Source of the DNA: Oscarella lobularis
Lineage: Eukaryota; Porifera; Homoscleromorpha; Homosclerophorida; Oscarellidae
Reading direction: 5' to 3'
NCBI RefSeq assembly: GCF_947507565.1
Contig: NC_089183.1
Span: 1,798,001 to 1,862,000 of the forward strand
Length of the DNA stretch: 64,000 nucleotides
The notes under the pieces are model-generated. The model saw only the letters and a program-made list of their open reading frames with translations, had not been told where the DNA came from and ran no database searches. The translations under genes and the position numbers were made by a program. The first letter of the stretch is position 1, and the number at the start of each line of letters is the position of its first letter. Below, piece after piece: positions 32,835-44,035 of this stretch.

Positions 32835-34725
32835 ATGGAGTGCACAACAACGGTCGCAGAGCGAGCCGCAGAAGTTCTTTCGAATGAGTTCCACTTACAG
32901 TCGTTTCGCCCGGGACAGCTAGAGACGATCGAGACTTTAGCTGAAGGAAAAGACGTCGTTGTGCGACTTCCGACAAACGGGGGCAAATCTCTATGCTACC
33001 TTCTCCCACCGAGGCTGTTTGGAGGCACGTCTTGCTGCATCGTCATCTCTCCGCTCAGTGCGCTGATGAGAGAGCAGGTGCTTCATATTTCATAGTGAAT
33101 AGCGTATGTCTTTCGCTTTGAGTCACCGCTTTTATCAAGGTTGAAAAACTGGGAAAACTTGGATTGTTTGCCCTTTCATGCTCGGCAACTCCGCAAATCA
33201 GACAACTCTCCGATAAAGAATTAGCGAACTGTCAATACTGTAAAATCTAGTTGCTCTTTTTGCATTTGCATACATTACCTAAAATGGTCATTCTAGTTCA
33301 TCTGTCTCCGGAATGTGCCACAGACTCGTCTTGGGTAAAAATTATGGACAAAAGAATTCACCGCAGACTGAAGCTGATTGCCATTGATGAAGCTCACTGT
33401 GTATCAGAATCGTAAAACTTTTTTGCTTTTTTTGCAGGATGTCTGATGCATGTATCTATTTCTTCAAGGGGAACTGAGTTTCAAGTTGACTTTTCAAAGC
33501 TTCATATTTTACGAAAGCATTCCAGCTGTCCGATTGTAGCTCTAACGGCTACACTGACCAAGAATGACATGGAGTTGCTTTCTTTAAGAACGGGTTTGAT
33601 CAGTCCACATTACGTGTTGGTGCCCGTGAACAGACGAAATTTGTACTTGCTCTTTCTGCCATCAAAACAAAGCCATGAAGTAAGTAAAAATGTGGTAGTT
33701 GTGTGCCTGTTGCCTTGAAACATGAATTTAAATTTAGAAGACGTTTGAACCTGTCATCGAGAACTTGGAAAATCTGCAAAAAACAATAATTTTTGTACAG
33801 ACAAAGAAAATTGCTACTGAACTTTGGGAGATGTTTCAGAGTATCTCTTCCAAGGCAGTTGCAATTCACCATTCGTCTCTAACAACACAAACAAGGCGAG
33901 CAGTTGAAAAATCATTTTCTAATGGATGTTTCCCTCTTGTGATTGCAACGATCGGCTTTGGCATGGTAATTTCAACGTAGGCCCCATTATTAGTCTTTTA
34001 ACGACAAAGATTAAGGGCTTAGATATACCTGACGTGCGCCTTGTGATTTGCTTTGGACTCCCCAGCACAGTATCAACAATGTTTCAGGTAAAACTCATAT
34101 CCGTGCAGTCATGATTCGATCTTCATCGACTCTCAGATGTTTGGTCGAAGCGGTCGAGACGGGAAGAAATCGACCTGCGTGTGTCTGTTCTCGACCCGTA
34201 GCCTGAAGTCAAAAAGACGTCCAGCCAGACTTGAAAAATTTATTGGAAAGCAAAACCTGCCTTCGACAGAAAATGTGCAACCTTCTCGAGTCAAGTTTCG
34301 ACCCTCGTGATCAAGCGGGTTTTCCGTGCTGCTCAGTATGCTGTGGAAATAAGCTAGACCCAAACGGATATTTCCTTTACAGCGGACGCTCCCGGAAGCG
34401 GCCGTCTTCAAAAAAAGTTGTTAAGACGCCTATTCGCGTGCGTAACGACGCCCTTCTAGAGTCCACCCTGGGTTTGTGGCGGAAAAGGGAAGCCGAGAGG
34501 CAAGGACTGGCGTTCGTGGGGTCCGAGACCGTCCTAAGCGACTCCCGTCTTCTCCTAGTGCGAGATACGGTCGACGAATTGGTAACCATTCGTGACATCG
34601 TAGCCATAATAGGAATATCGGAGGAATTAGCGGGTAATTTGCTCGCTATCCTTAACGAATATCGCCTTCAAAGAATGCATGAAATTGAGTCAGACCATTC
34701 ATACTGTTTGGAAAAGCAGCAATGA
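32835..34725 (+). CDS. RecQ-like superfamily 2 helicase carried by the 5.1-kb element
   Basis: ATG at 32835 follows directly on the left repeat. Exon 1 (to 33077) has motif 0 (FRPGQLETIE) and Walker A as LPTNGGKSLCYLLPP (Asn where Gly is usual). Later exons carry Walker B as IAIDEAHCVSES (about 33381-33413), GTEFQVDFSKL, motif III VALTATLT, TIIFVQTKK, HHSSLTTQTRR, VIATIGFGM (motif V), LDIPDVRLVICFGLPST and motif VI as MFGRSGRDGKKS (about 34136). A Cys cluster follows (FPCCSVCCGNKLD), placed like the RecQ zinc-binding region. Introns are GT..AG (for example from 33078, 33679 and 34088). A one-base shift is needed near 34205 between STRSLK and DVQPDL. No HRDC domain is evident. The protein ends at TGA 34725, eight bases from the end of the convergent DUF6589 gene. 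Confidence 0.82.
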
Positions 34726-34733
34726 AATACTAT

Positions 34734-37485
34734 TCAAATGAGCATGACGTCATCCAAATCTGAAATGTGTTTTTTGACATCTACAGCCTCTTCTTCAATA
34801 CTTTGTCGCGCCAGGAAAGCTTTTAACCAACCTTTCTCGACTTTTAAGATGCCTTCGCGTCTCGGATCGACAAAATCCCACCCCTCGAACTTCCGCTGTT
34901 TTTTACGCGAGGGCACCTCGCTTTCCATGATTTTCTCTACCATTTTATAAATGTCTTCCTTAGATGATCGTGTTGAGTGCGACGAAATCTTCGAAAGCCC
35001 CAAGGCTTCTTCAAACTGTCTCCCTCTTTCAAGTATTTTTAAGGCAACCTCAGACACAAGGCCTAAGTGAGACTTTGTCTAATTTGCTCTGCTTGAGCGT
35101 ACCGAATTTTTAATAATTCTAAAATGATCCTTATTTAGAAAGAAATAATGGCCTGCTATGGTCTTACAGATTATAATGCTCGATCAGCTGATCGATCGGC
35201 TTTCCTCCTCCAACTGTTCCTGTCATGTTAACGGTACGGAAATTGACGTGCGTGTTTGCTATGTCAATTGGCCAGTCTGCCGCAACATTGGCAATGAAAT
35301 TGGCAGCTTCGTTGGCATAGTTAACTCTGTGGCCTCCCAGCAAATGAAGAAGCCAAAAGCGCCACATTCGAAAGATTTCAGGTCCTCCAGTCGTATTGCT
35401 CCACAAAGATTATTGTACAGAAAACCCATATGGAGAACGGCCCTGTGGTGCATGTAGACTTCATCAATCTCATTCTCAGGAAAAGGTGGGTCTGCTACTG
35501 CAATCGTTTGGTGTACGATATTCTCAGCCTGCCTCTTTAGCCACTCTAATTCATCTGCTTCCGAAACATGATAGGTTTCAGATGCTGATTTCATCCCAAA
35601 ATACGTGCAGCAGGCAGCAGTAAGATGGGCTTCAAAGACCTAATGCACGATTGACTTGATAACAGGTATCCCTTTCCCGCTGAAATGAGACTCACGTGTG
35701 TAAAAAATTCGTCAGAAGGCTGAAACTTTTTAGCGTCTTTTTGAACAGACTGACGTTGAACTAATTCCTTTAGGTAACAGAGAGACCCTGGGCACTTCTG
35801 TTCACTCCACAAACTCTCCAGGCACAAACCGAGGCATTCCCAAATGAAATGAAAGTCTCCTATTTGAAAGTCATTTGAGGAAAGAGAAAAATTTGTTTTT
35901 CCTTCAAGCATTACCGGGGGATTCTTTAGCCCAATGCAGGCTGTCGAAGTATGATGGCTCTGGCATCCTAAGACGCTTTACCCCGCGAATGTTCTTACAC
36001 GTTAATTGGTCTCCAACAATGGCCTACATGTAAGTCATCAACTCAACGCACAATAAGAATTTGTTGTCCTACCAATGGAGACATGTCATTCTTTTTTAAA
36101 TCTGACGCACACTTTTCTAGCACTTCAATGTTTCCATCGGTCCGTCCTTCGTTAACGTCGACTATCTTCAGAGGAGTAACTGTTGGTTTGACAGGCTTCT
36201 TATATGGTTGCGACTTGTTGCTGACGCTTTGAAGATGTGAAAATGCAGAAAAATTTTTCGTGAGGAAACGAAGTATGAATTCTTTGCCCGCGTCAAGCAA
36301 TTGTATGCTGTCGTCACCAGATGGAAGAATGTCGGCTGGACTCAATTCGCAGCGGGATGTAACCTTCAGGCAACAATTTATTTAATTATTTTTTCAAGAA
36401 GTGAAGATTGACACCTTTCGACGTCGAATAAAGGGAGTAGATGCAGCGCTGGTTGGAGGAAAGTCGGTTATCAATCGTGTGGTCATGTCCCACCTTTCAA
36501 TATGCTTTTCTGTGAAACATTAATTAAAAAATCGGACGCCTCCCAGAGATGCTGGATGCTCACCAATTCGTGTGCTACGTTCTTTGTCATGTTCAAGTTG
36601 TCGTATGTCAAAATACGGGTGTGGCCGTCGGGCAATTCCGGAATTGACGACCCAGCAGCAACGGTCTTTAGATGATTCCAACATTGACTGTACGACGTTG
36701 CAAGTCCAAGAGCAGCTGTTGCAGTCATGACCTGATCAAAATGCGGTGCAAAAAGCGGTCACCCAATCTGTTTTGTGGCTCACCTTTTTGCTAGCTGCGT
36801 TACTTAGAAGAAACATAGAGTGAGCGAGGCAAAAACTTTTAGCTCCTTTTGCAACTTGTGAACGGTGCCTCATCATCATTGTCAGAACCAAACACACGGA
36901 AAAATCGTCGTGGTCTCAGGGCCAAGAGATTTGTCGTATCTCATGAGAGAGGCAATGACGTCCGAAATGATTTTGAAGAGACTGGGAGCAAAGTATTTCA
37001 TTTGGTAAATTTTCTTTTGAACGTCGGTCACTGAGACATCATCGCCCAACAACAAAATAAGACGCTCCATTTCCATCGACAATTGGCGACTGGCAGAGAC
37101 CCAGTCAACTTCTATGTCAGTCTGAGTTCCAGCTAAAAGAAGACGTTTTATTCAAAAAAAAGCCACTCGCGCTGTACCTTCTCTGAAAGCTTTTTGTGCT
37201 GTAATTTTCGGACGCTTTCGAATTCCCGTATAGACCCAGCTAGAGCCTCGCTTTTCTCGTCCAGACTGAGGAAACGCTTTCCGAACGATTCGTCCAATCT
37301 CCACGTGGCTTAGAAAAACGTCTACGAATAGCCGCCTGCACTTCTGAAACATCTATGGCGTCGCTGTGGCCGCTCGCGTCCAGGGAAGACTTCAGCCTAA
37401 GGTATGAACGAGTGCTTAGTGCTTTTGCGTGCACGAGATCGATCGTGAGACCTTACCACGCGCAGCGATCTTCTAAACTCTCCAT
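34734..37485 (-). CDS. DUF6589-family protein, candidate transposase of the 5.1-kb element
   Basis: It starts MESLEDRCA at 37485 inside the right repeat's edge. Exon 2 (37396-37178) has DVSEVQAAIRR and, after a one-base shift in a T5 run, EIGRIVRKAFPQSG. Exon 3 (from 37132) has VDWVSASRQLSMEME. Further pieces: LSNAASKKVMTATAALGLAT with LTYDNLNMTKNVAHE (about 36600), DVNEGRTDGNIEVL (about 36150), AIVGDQLTCKNIRG (about 36025), GDFHFIWECLGL (about 35850), YLKELVQRQSVQKDAKKF, RFWLLHLLGGHRVNYANEA (about 35370), VNMTGTVGGGKPIDQLIEHYN (split: TVNMTG..IEHYN, about 35200) and a helical basic tail to 34734. The acidic residues in YDN, GDQLT, GDFH and IEHYN are candidates for an RNase-H-type catalytic set; this is inference. 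The gene fills the half of the element opposite RecQ and has several short introns. Confidence 0.75.
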
Positions 37486-37557
37486 AAACGTAGAGTTAGG
37501 GCAAAAACTGGAGAAGCAGAGTCAACTAAGTAGGTGTGACAAGCGTGCATCGAGTTG

Positions 37558-37731
37558 GAGGCCAATCGAATTTGGTAGGTGTCGCGCCACATATTTAAAC
37601 AGTCACATGGCCAACCGCGCCCCCAAAAGGGGGCTACACGTGACCTATGACGGAGACGAATAGTACCAGGCCCTTCTCCTCCCAGGGTTTATCCGGGATC
37701 AGAGGAGAAGGGCCTGGCGCACGCGAGGCTA
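37558..37731 (-). repeat. Right terminal inverted repeat with 13-bp subterminal hairpin
   Basis: This is the reverse complement of 32624-32798 and abuts the second CATGTAAT copy at 37732. Confidence 0.9.
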
Positions 37732-37739
37732 CATGTAAT
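37732..37739 (+). repeat. Target-site duplication CATGTAAT, right copy
   Basis: Identical to 32616-32623. Confidence 0.9.
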
Positions 37740-38322
37740 AGCAAAACTGTTTTGCCGCTTTATCATTTCTGTACTCGCGTCCAAGGTCTATCCATGATGT
37801 TCTGCAAGATCACATAATAACTGGTACTTGGAGAAATTCAACTTCTCTCTGGCGACAAAATGGGCAATGTCGAATTTTATTCTTAGCTTTTTTAGCGCGC
37901 TTTCCGGAAGCGTGTCCATTGCTTGCGCAACAGGTGCGTACGCCGCACTGCTCTCTCCCTTGGATTGAGCCTGCTCTTTCTTCAAAAGCAGCATGGCATG
38001 CTTGTGCTGCTCACTGGCAGAGTGATCGCGGATATTGCTGGCACACGGACAGATTCCGCTCCAACTACCCATTTCTCGCTGTAGTTGCGACCGCTCTCGA
38101 TCTTCTGTTTGAAACTTGTGCACGCCTTACAATGGAGCTTCGTGTCGATTTTGGTTCCCCGCGACATATCCGTAGCGCAGTCAAGCCACGATATCGTCCG
38201 GATTAGGTGTCCAGTTCGGGTTTCCATTTCTGGTACGTACTGTGGCTTGTTGTTCGCTTTGTGACACTATCCTTGGCGCCGGCTTCGCGATCTTCTAAGC
38301 GTTTTCTCTTGGCGTTAGACAT
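37740..38322 (-). pseudogene. hAT-type transposase relic, N-terminal half
   Basis: It starts MSNAKRKRLEDREAGAK at 38322. After a frame shift comes KIDTKLHCKACTSFKQKI (a TTF/BED-like zinc segment), then after a second shift SNIRDHSASEQHKHAMLLL and IKFDIAHFVAREKLNFSKY..LCDLAEHHG. The C-x2-C..H..H zinc knuckle followed by a HxVAxxxxxF segment is the N-terminus of DUF4371-type hAT proteins (ZNF862-like). It is cut at 37740 by the 5.1-kb element; the core resumes at 32615. Confidence 0.68.
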
Positions 38323-39260
38323 AGCGAGAGTCGAAGGTGCTCGTATACGGGCAAGATTGCAGGCGAAAAGTTCTGTCATGTATCAGGTAACGTTCGCGCG
38401 AAAGCAAAAAGCGATAGCAGGACAAGGCGTTGAAAAATGATATTCGCATCATTAAATAAAACTGAATTGCGCCAAAAAAATCGGTCAAAATGACCGAACA
38501 AAATGCATATGGTTCGGCCAAACAACAAATATGGTCGGAAATTGTCTGATGTCCGACCGCTATTTCTAGAGTCAACGTACGAGGCGGTGGTTCGGCGGCG
38601 TGATCATTTTGCCGTGATATTTTTTTGTTCTTCGTCTTTTTCGGTTCTGTAGAGTTAAATGCTCACAATGCCCTCGCTCAACACAAATCGGACACTCGCT
38701 TCAATTTTAGGCTTTGGGATCGTTATTACTCAAGGGACAGACCGGTTTCGGCTCGTTAGGGCAGTGCCGGAGTCTACAATTAGTTTCCTGTAGAGAAGAG
38801 AGCGAGCGTCCGACTGTTTTTTAGCGAGGCTGTTTTATACTGTGACTTGAAGGCGGGGCTGAGCGCTTGCATCATATTACACATATCTCAGTGAGAAGAG
38901 TTTTCAATATTTCGAACACGTAATGTAATTGTTTTATGTATTCTCCAAGGATTAGAATACTTTGCGCGTCTCGTCTCGTGATTTTTAATACATGCAAGGG
39001 ATACTACGTGTTGAGTCAAAGTTCGAACACCATATATTTTTATAATACTTTAATTCTTGCATTATACGAACGTCAGTCGATGGTGACATATTCGTGCCTT
39101 TCTTCAGGCATTGTGGGCTTGAGAAGTTTCACTTCGCCAATTCGTCGAGAAACGCTGTCGTAGTGGCAACCAGTGTGTGCGTGTGTGTGTGTGTGTGTGT
39201 TCTTCAAAATTTCTGTCTTTCATGCACATGCAAGTTTATGTTTTCATTCTGCGAGGTCTT
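38323..39260. other. No gene recognised; GT microsatellite
   Basis: No supported exon. A (GT)n tract lies at about 39172-39201. Confidence 0.4.
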
Positions 39261-39261
39261 C

Positions 39262-40029
39262 TTATGACCTAAAATGTTGACCGCCAGCACAAATACAGAT
39301 GACGACATTGACCACACGAACATGAGAACGGAGAAACTTGCCGACTGAAAGCATTCCACTGCCTCTCAAAGCGATGCTCTGCCGGGGACGCAAAAAAAGG
39401 GGTTGAAGGCTGCGATCGAAGGTAGGCTTCGTCTTCAAAAAGGAGTAGAACGATTTCACCGGGAACAACAGAATAGACCAAGGGTGGGAACAATTCCGAA
39501 GACTTGCGAAGACTTTTGGCAGACAAACAAATTCGCGTCGAGCGAAGTCCTGCTGAGGCCGCAAAAAATTGGGTAGAAGGCTGCGAGCGACAGCAGACTG
39601 CGTCTTCAGCTTTTCTGTTGAACTGCCCAGACTCTTTTCAAGACTGCGCGTGACAGGAACGATTACATGAAGATGACTCAGCACATCATGGCGGACGAAC
39701 AAAACGAACATGACGAAAACCGGTGCAGAACGCGTTTCGGCTACCCGAAACAGCGCAAACAGATGACGAACAACGTATAAATAACTTTTTACGACAAAAT
39801 GAGCGGAGAACAGCACAAAGAAAGACGATCGACGAACGGACGAGACGAACACGCGGCAAAAACTGCCACAGTAGGCCGCAATCGGCCTGAAATTCTGAAC
39901 CTTTAAGTCGATCAGCGGCGGGAATGCGAAAAACTTCGGAGAACGGCTCGAATAGCGGAGCGAAAAGGATCTCTTCTCGTTCCTATATCCGGGTGTGTGT
40001 GTCGTGTGTGCCAGCTCTATGTGATCCAT
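39262..40029 (-). other. 255-codon open frame containing a diverged internal duplication
   Basis: An uninterrupted minus frame starts at 40029 with MDHIELAHT and is rich in Phe, Arg, Ser and Val. Two segments of about 50 codons resemble each other (..ARSLLPNFLRPQQDFARRE.. and ..DRSLQPLFLRPRQSIALRG..), matching a ~150-bp DNA duplication (about 39300-39440 against 39480-39610). No domain, signal or family is recognised. The length is notable, but the residue bias looks like repeat DNA read in a fortuitously open frame. No splice context is clear. Confidence 0.25.
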
Positions 40030-40105
40030 GTGGAAAAGTCAAAAGTTTTACAAATGGTTCTATTGATTGGTCTAGTCGTTGAAAAATAAGTGAATTGTTC
40101 TTAGG

Positions 40106-43100
40106 TCAAAATTTCAGCCACTCGTAGCTTTCTGTTCCTGAATGAGGAGAGCAGACGTAAACTTCCACATTAAAAAGATCGGCAGCAGCTTGTATTTCGA
40201 CTTGCGATGCCCACGTCGATAATTTTTTCATACTTTTTGCATAACTTTCAAACGTGGGCTCTTCATCGCTGCTATCCCATAGGTATTCATACGTTTCTCC
40301 AAACGTTATTAAAGCTTGCGCGATCAATGATCGTAATCTTTTGTGCAGGGTATCTTTGCCGGTTAGTTGGACGGATAAGGCGCGAAAGAAGCAGTTGCCG
40401 TCGCCCATCACTCGAAATCGAAGTCGATCTTGATTTCTTAAGAAAACGTCAATGCTCTTCGTTGGCGGAGGGACTTTGGCAAGCGTGTCACTTTTTTCTG
40501 GAACAAAACAAATTTTTAGAAGGTACAGTATTGTATTGGTCGTCTCGTTTTACTAGTAGTCATCTGAGCCGATGCCTTTCGAAGCAGACTTATGACTTCT
40601 GCCCTTGGACTTTTCTTCAGCGATTCGGCAGTGCAGGCACGATATGACCAGTAGGTTATTCGGCTCAGGACTTCTTCTCTGATTCCTTCGCATTCACTAA
40701 TACAAAAAATGTAAGTGCTCTTTCCCAAACCTTAAAGTAATCTCAAACGTGTTTTTACTAACATATGAAACCATTGCTTGCACTTGCCCTCACATTGTAT
40801 CATGACCGTCTGACCCGTGCTTTTCTTGCAGGCATGACATCTCCACAGCTCGCGTATCTCTTTTACTATATGGAGAAGCAGTTTAATTACCCGTCAGAAA
40901 CTTGTACGTAGGTGTGCGTATATCACCTTTCTTGAAATGTTATCCAAGCCCGTGGAGTAAACAACTTTTCAAGGCTGCTTAGTGGCACACTTTCGTCGCA
41001 AGCAAGGTTCTCGGGGAATTTGTCTATTGATGAAACACCGGTCACTGAAACTCTTTCGCCAGTTTTCTTCAGCTGTAGAAAAGCGAGATGAGAGCAAAAA
41101 TGCATCATGAGATCTAGAACGAAGTTTGTCACAAAATATGCAACTACGGTAAGTATAATTACTTTCATCGCGTTCACTCAATTTCACTTTGTCGGTGAGA
41201 AACAAGCCTTCGAGCGTCATCTTCACCGTCGAACGCTCTGCACCACTTGGAGGTCGCAGTTTCTGTGATAAAACTTTTTGTTTTAGACGTTTTAAAAACG
41301 GTTTCTTGACTGAGGGTCTTTGCAAAGCCATTTTCTTATTTGCCGGTTCAGCAGCCGTCTCTTCATCAATTTCTGGGAAGTCTGCGTCAAATTCTATGTC
41401 CAAACTATTTTCTGCGTTTCTCAAATGTCTGTAACAGCTCCGCAAATTTTCCTCGCCCCTGCAATTTTTCAGTTTCTCTTCTATAGAATGCAAGATGAGG
41501 AGACACTTTTCGGCCAAATTAGACGTCTTCCTCTCTTCTTTACGTAGCGGCTCGGCTTCTTTTAGAGCAGTCATGATTTCATCGGCAGTCATATACTCAG
41601 GAACGGAAAAATTGCTTTGCTCCGTAATAATGCCACCGTCTTCTTCACCTCTACAAGAATGTTGGTCATTTTCGCTTTTTTGTCTTTCCACGAATCGAGA
41701 AACCAAATGTATATGCTTGCAGATAATTGTGCGAATAGTGGAGTCCAAGCAAGTGCAACTAAATCCGTGAACGCAAATACCGCACGGAGAGCACATTTGA
41801 AGGCAGCACGAAAACTTCTGCATTTGCCTAACTTCATAGCATCTGTCACTTTCGCAAAGTTCCGCATTCGATGACTTCACAGTCCACACACCGTCGCCAC
41901 ATTCAGAAACGCAGTCGAACGACATATCGAAGCTGTTTCGGTGACGCGTGGCAATGTCGTGAATTCTGCTTCCTTTTGCTTTGCCTTTGTGCAATTTTGT
42001 GATTAAATCAAACGACTTATCTTTGGCAAACTGCAACAACGTCGAGATAAGATTGTCAACGCGCTTGTTGACTTTTCCGTCTAAATATTCATGCTTTAGA
42101 ACGCGATGAAACGCCTCGACGAACATATTGGTATTGACGCCACTTCCGAGTCTGTACGATAATGCCCACGTCTCTGGCCTTCCGTTATAATGAGTTTTGA
42201 AGTAGTTCGGAGAAATCCTTTGCAGACTTGTTTTGTGCCAGGCTGGTCATGAAGCCCTCTAGGAGATCGTGAAAGTCTTCCTGGTTAGCTTCCTGGGAGA
42301 GTACTTCTAGTTGCTTATATATTTGCTCTCTAACGGCTATGTCTTTGACGGAGTTTAGACGACTTTGCCACGCTCTTTTAACATGCCAACCACAAAGCAA
42401 TTTTTTAGGCTGGACGTTCGAATCCGATTCAAAGACGCGAACCAAAGCATTATAGTATTGACTGGCGTCGTCAGATATAAACCATTTAGGAGAGGGACTT
42501 GCATCGGAAAGTCTCTTTTTCAGTACTGCAAGAAACAGTGACACAACTGTTTCGTCTTCTTTGCTGGTGATGCACCAAGCTACTGAAAACCCTTCACCAA
42601 ATTGGTCTATGACAAGCAGTGTAATTAGATGGAATGCGTATCCACTTGTTTTGTGAGTTGCGTCCATGCAGACGGCTTTGTTTTCAGCGTACGAAAGAAA
42701 CAGTTGAGCTTGCAAAGACGTTTGAATTACCAGCATAACGTCATCTTCGTCTAGATTGGGAAGGCCTTCAATGGTTGGTGCGACGTCACCTCGATACTTG
42801 GAAAAAATAACGCTCTCTTTCCATTGATCTTCTGTCATGATCAAAGTGCTGGTAGCGTCGTCCGAATGACATTCCTGCTTTAGGCCAAAGTCACGCTTGA
42901 TATTACGTATGTCCTGCCTGGTAAGTAGATCAACTCTCTTGATCCCTCCTTCTTCGCAAGTGCTGATATTACGAACATCGCGCAAGATTCTCTTAGGAGG
43001 TATGCCGACTTTTAGCAGGTATGCCGACTTTTACTTTGGTTGCTACTGCTTTTCTAGCACTGTCACTTAATCTCAAATGTCCGGGCTCGTGCCCATAGTG

Positions 43101-43547
43101 AGAAGGGTACAGTTTGACACTTATGTTACCAGCGTCATAGACATTGACAGATAATTGACAGGTGCATGTATTTCCAAGCTTTGAAGTGCCCTGCGATTTC
43201 ATTTGCCTCTTGCCCGTTCCTCTGCTCTTTCTCTCGTGACCAAAACGATTGCAACTCATTGTCCCGACCGTATACTTTCCTGATCGAGATCTCTTCTTCC
43301 CGCAACTTTTCACAAACCAAGTGAGATTGTCTATCTCGTACGACGATTTCCAGTCTTGGTAGTTTAAAAAGTCCTTTAAGAAGAAGTCCTAGCTGTCTTG
43401 ATGCTCACGTTCAAAACACTCGAACTCTTTCGACTCTACAACGCCGTACTCAGCTTTGCCGTGCTCTTCGGCTAAATGCTGTCGAAGCTGGGCCACTCTG
43501 GTTGCCGAAAACGAGCATTCGGACTCCAAGCAAGAGAAAGAACTCAT
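40106..43547 (-). pseudogene. MULE-type transposase with SWIM, PHD-like and OTU modules
   Basis: It starts MSSFSCLESECSFSATRVA at 43547 (C2H2 knuckle). An in-frame TAG lies near 43390, then a GNTCTCQLSVNVY/YPSHYGHEPGH zinc-binding block. The catalytic core runs 42985-42126: VCMDATHKTSGYAFHLITLL, WFISDDASQYYNAL, LLCGWHVKRAW and the Glu-bearing NTNMFVEAFHRVLKHEYL. A SWIM finger follows (FSCTCLDS..ICKHIHLV, about 41750). An intron near 41150-41090 precedes LKKTGERVSV, then a PHD-like WRCHACKKSTGQ..CKQWFHM (about 40835-40770). An OTU cysteine-protease module reads RFRVMGDGNCFFRAL (about 40420-40380, catalytic Cys) and ASQVEIQAAADLFNVEVYV. Defects: the stop, a 19-bp tandem duplication (42998-43033) and a one-base shift near 42200. 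Treating the OTU part as the same gene is inference from order and strand. Confidence 0.8.
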
Positions 43548-43756
43548 GGCGGGCAAGGCGGGCTGCAAACGCACGGGAATCCCACTCACGTGCACGCGTT
43601 CAACCCACGAGCAACTACATCTGCGACTAAGTCCTAAAAAATAAGTGTGCGCATGCCGATGACGTAATGTGTTCCCTGCCCCGAACGCCAAGTGGCTTCA
43701 TCAATCACTATCTGATTTAGTCGGGCACCCAGTCTAGCCGTCGCTTTGAGAATCAT

Positions 43757-44035
43757 TTCGAATCACGTCGTCTGTCGCTTTTGAAGCGCTCCCTCGTCAG
43801 TTTTTGTCATAATTCGTCAGCGAAATCGATATTCAACGGTCTTTCGTCGTCTTCTTTCATTTTTCGTCATTCGCACTGGCGCGCTTTACCTAATCGAATC
43901 CATTACAACGTTGTGGAACGTATTTTACCATCGTTCGTCGCCGAATCGATTCGGATTCCAACGCTCGAAACGTCTTCGCCATTTCTCGTCGGTTTCGGCG
44001 CATCGCTAGCGCATAATCTAAAGGATCAAAACGTT
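43757..44035 (+). repeat. ~280-bp dispersed repeat, copy 1
   Basis: Aligns with 47764-48045 along its whole length, sharing words such as TTACAACGTT(G/T)TGGAACG and TTTCGGCGCATC; identity looks like roughly three quarters. Confidence 0.75.

Larger units (their letters stand above)
32624..37731. mobile_element. 5.1-kb DNA element with RecQ-like and DUF6589 genes
   Basis: Ends are ~175-bp inverted repeats (32624-32798 and 37558-37731) beginning TAGCCTCGCGTGCGCCAGG, flanked by the perfect 8-bp direct repeat CATGTAAT. Seventeen bases in from each end is a perfect 13-bp hairpin stem (32641-32653 with 32674-32686) with a 20-nt loop containing TCCCGGAT. The interior encodes two convergent genes that stop 8 bp apart (34725 and 34734): a RecQ-type helicase (+) and a DUF6589 protein (-). 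The element split a hAT relic whose two halves lie at 32480-32615 and 37740-38322. The arms are nearly identical, so insertion looks fairly recent. I know of no named superfamily with this gene pair. Confidence 0.9.

Noticed and set aside
40106..40530. OTU domain as an independent host deubiquitinase
   Set aside because: It directly follows the MULE/SWIM/PHD segments on the same strand with short gaps, as expected for element-borne OTU modules. It is kept as part of that element, although not proven.
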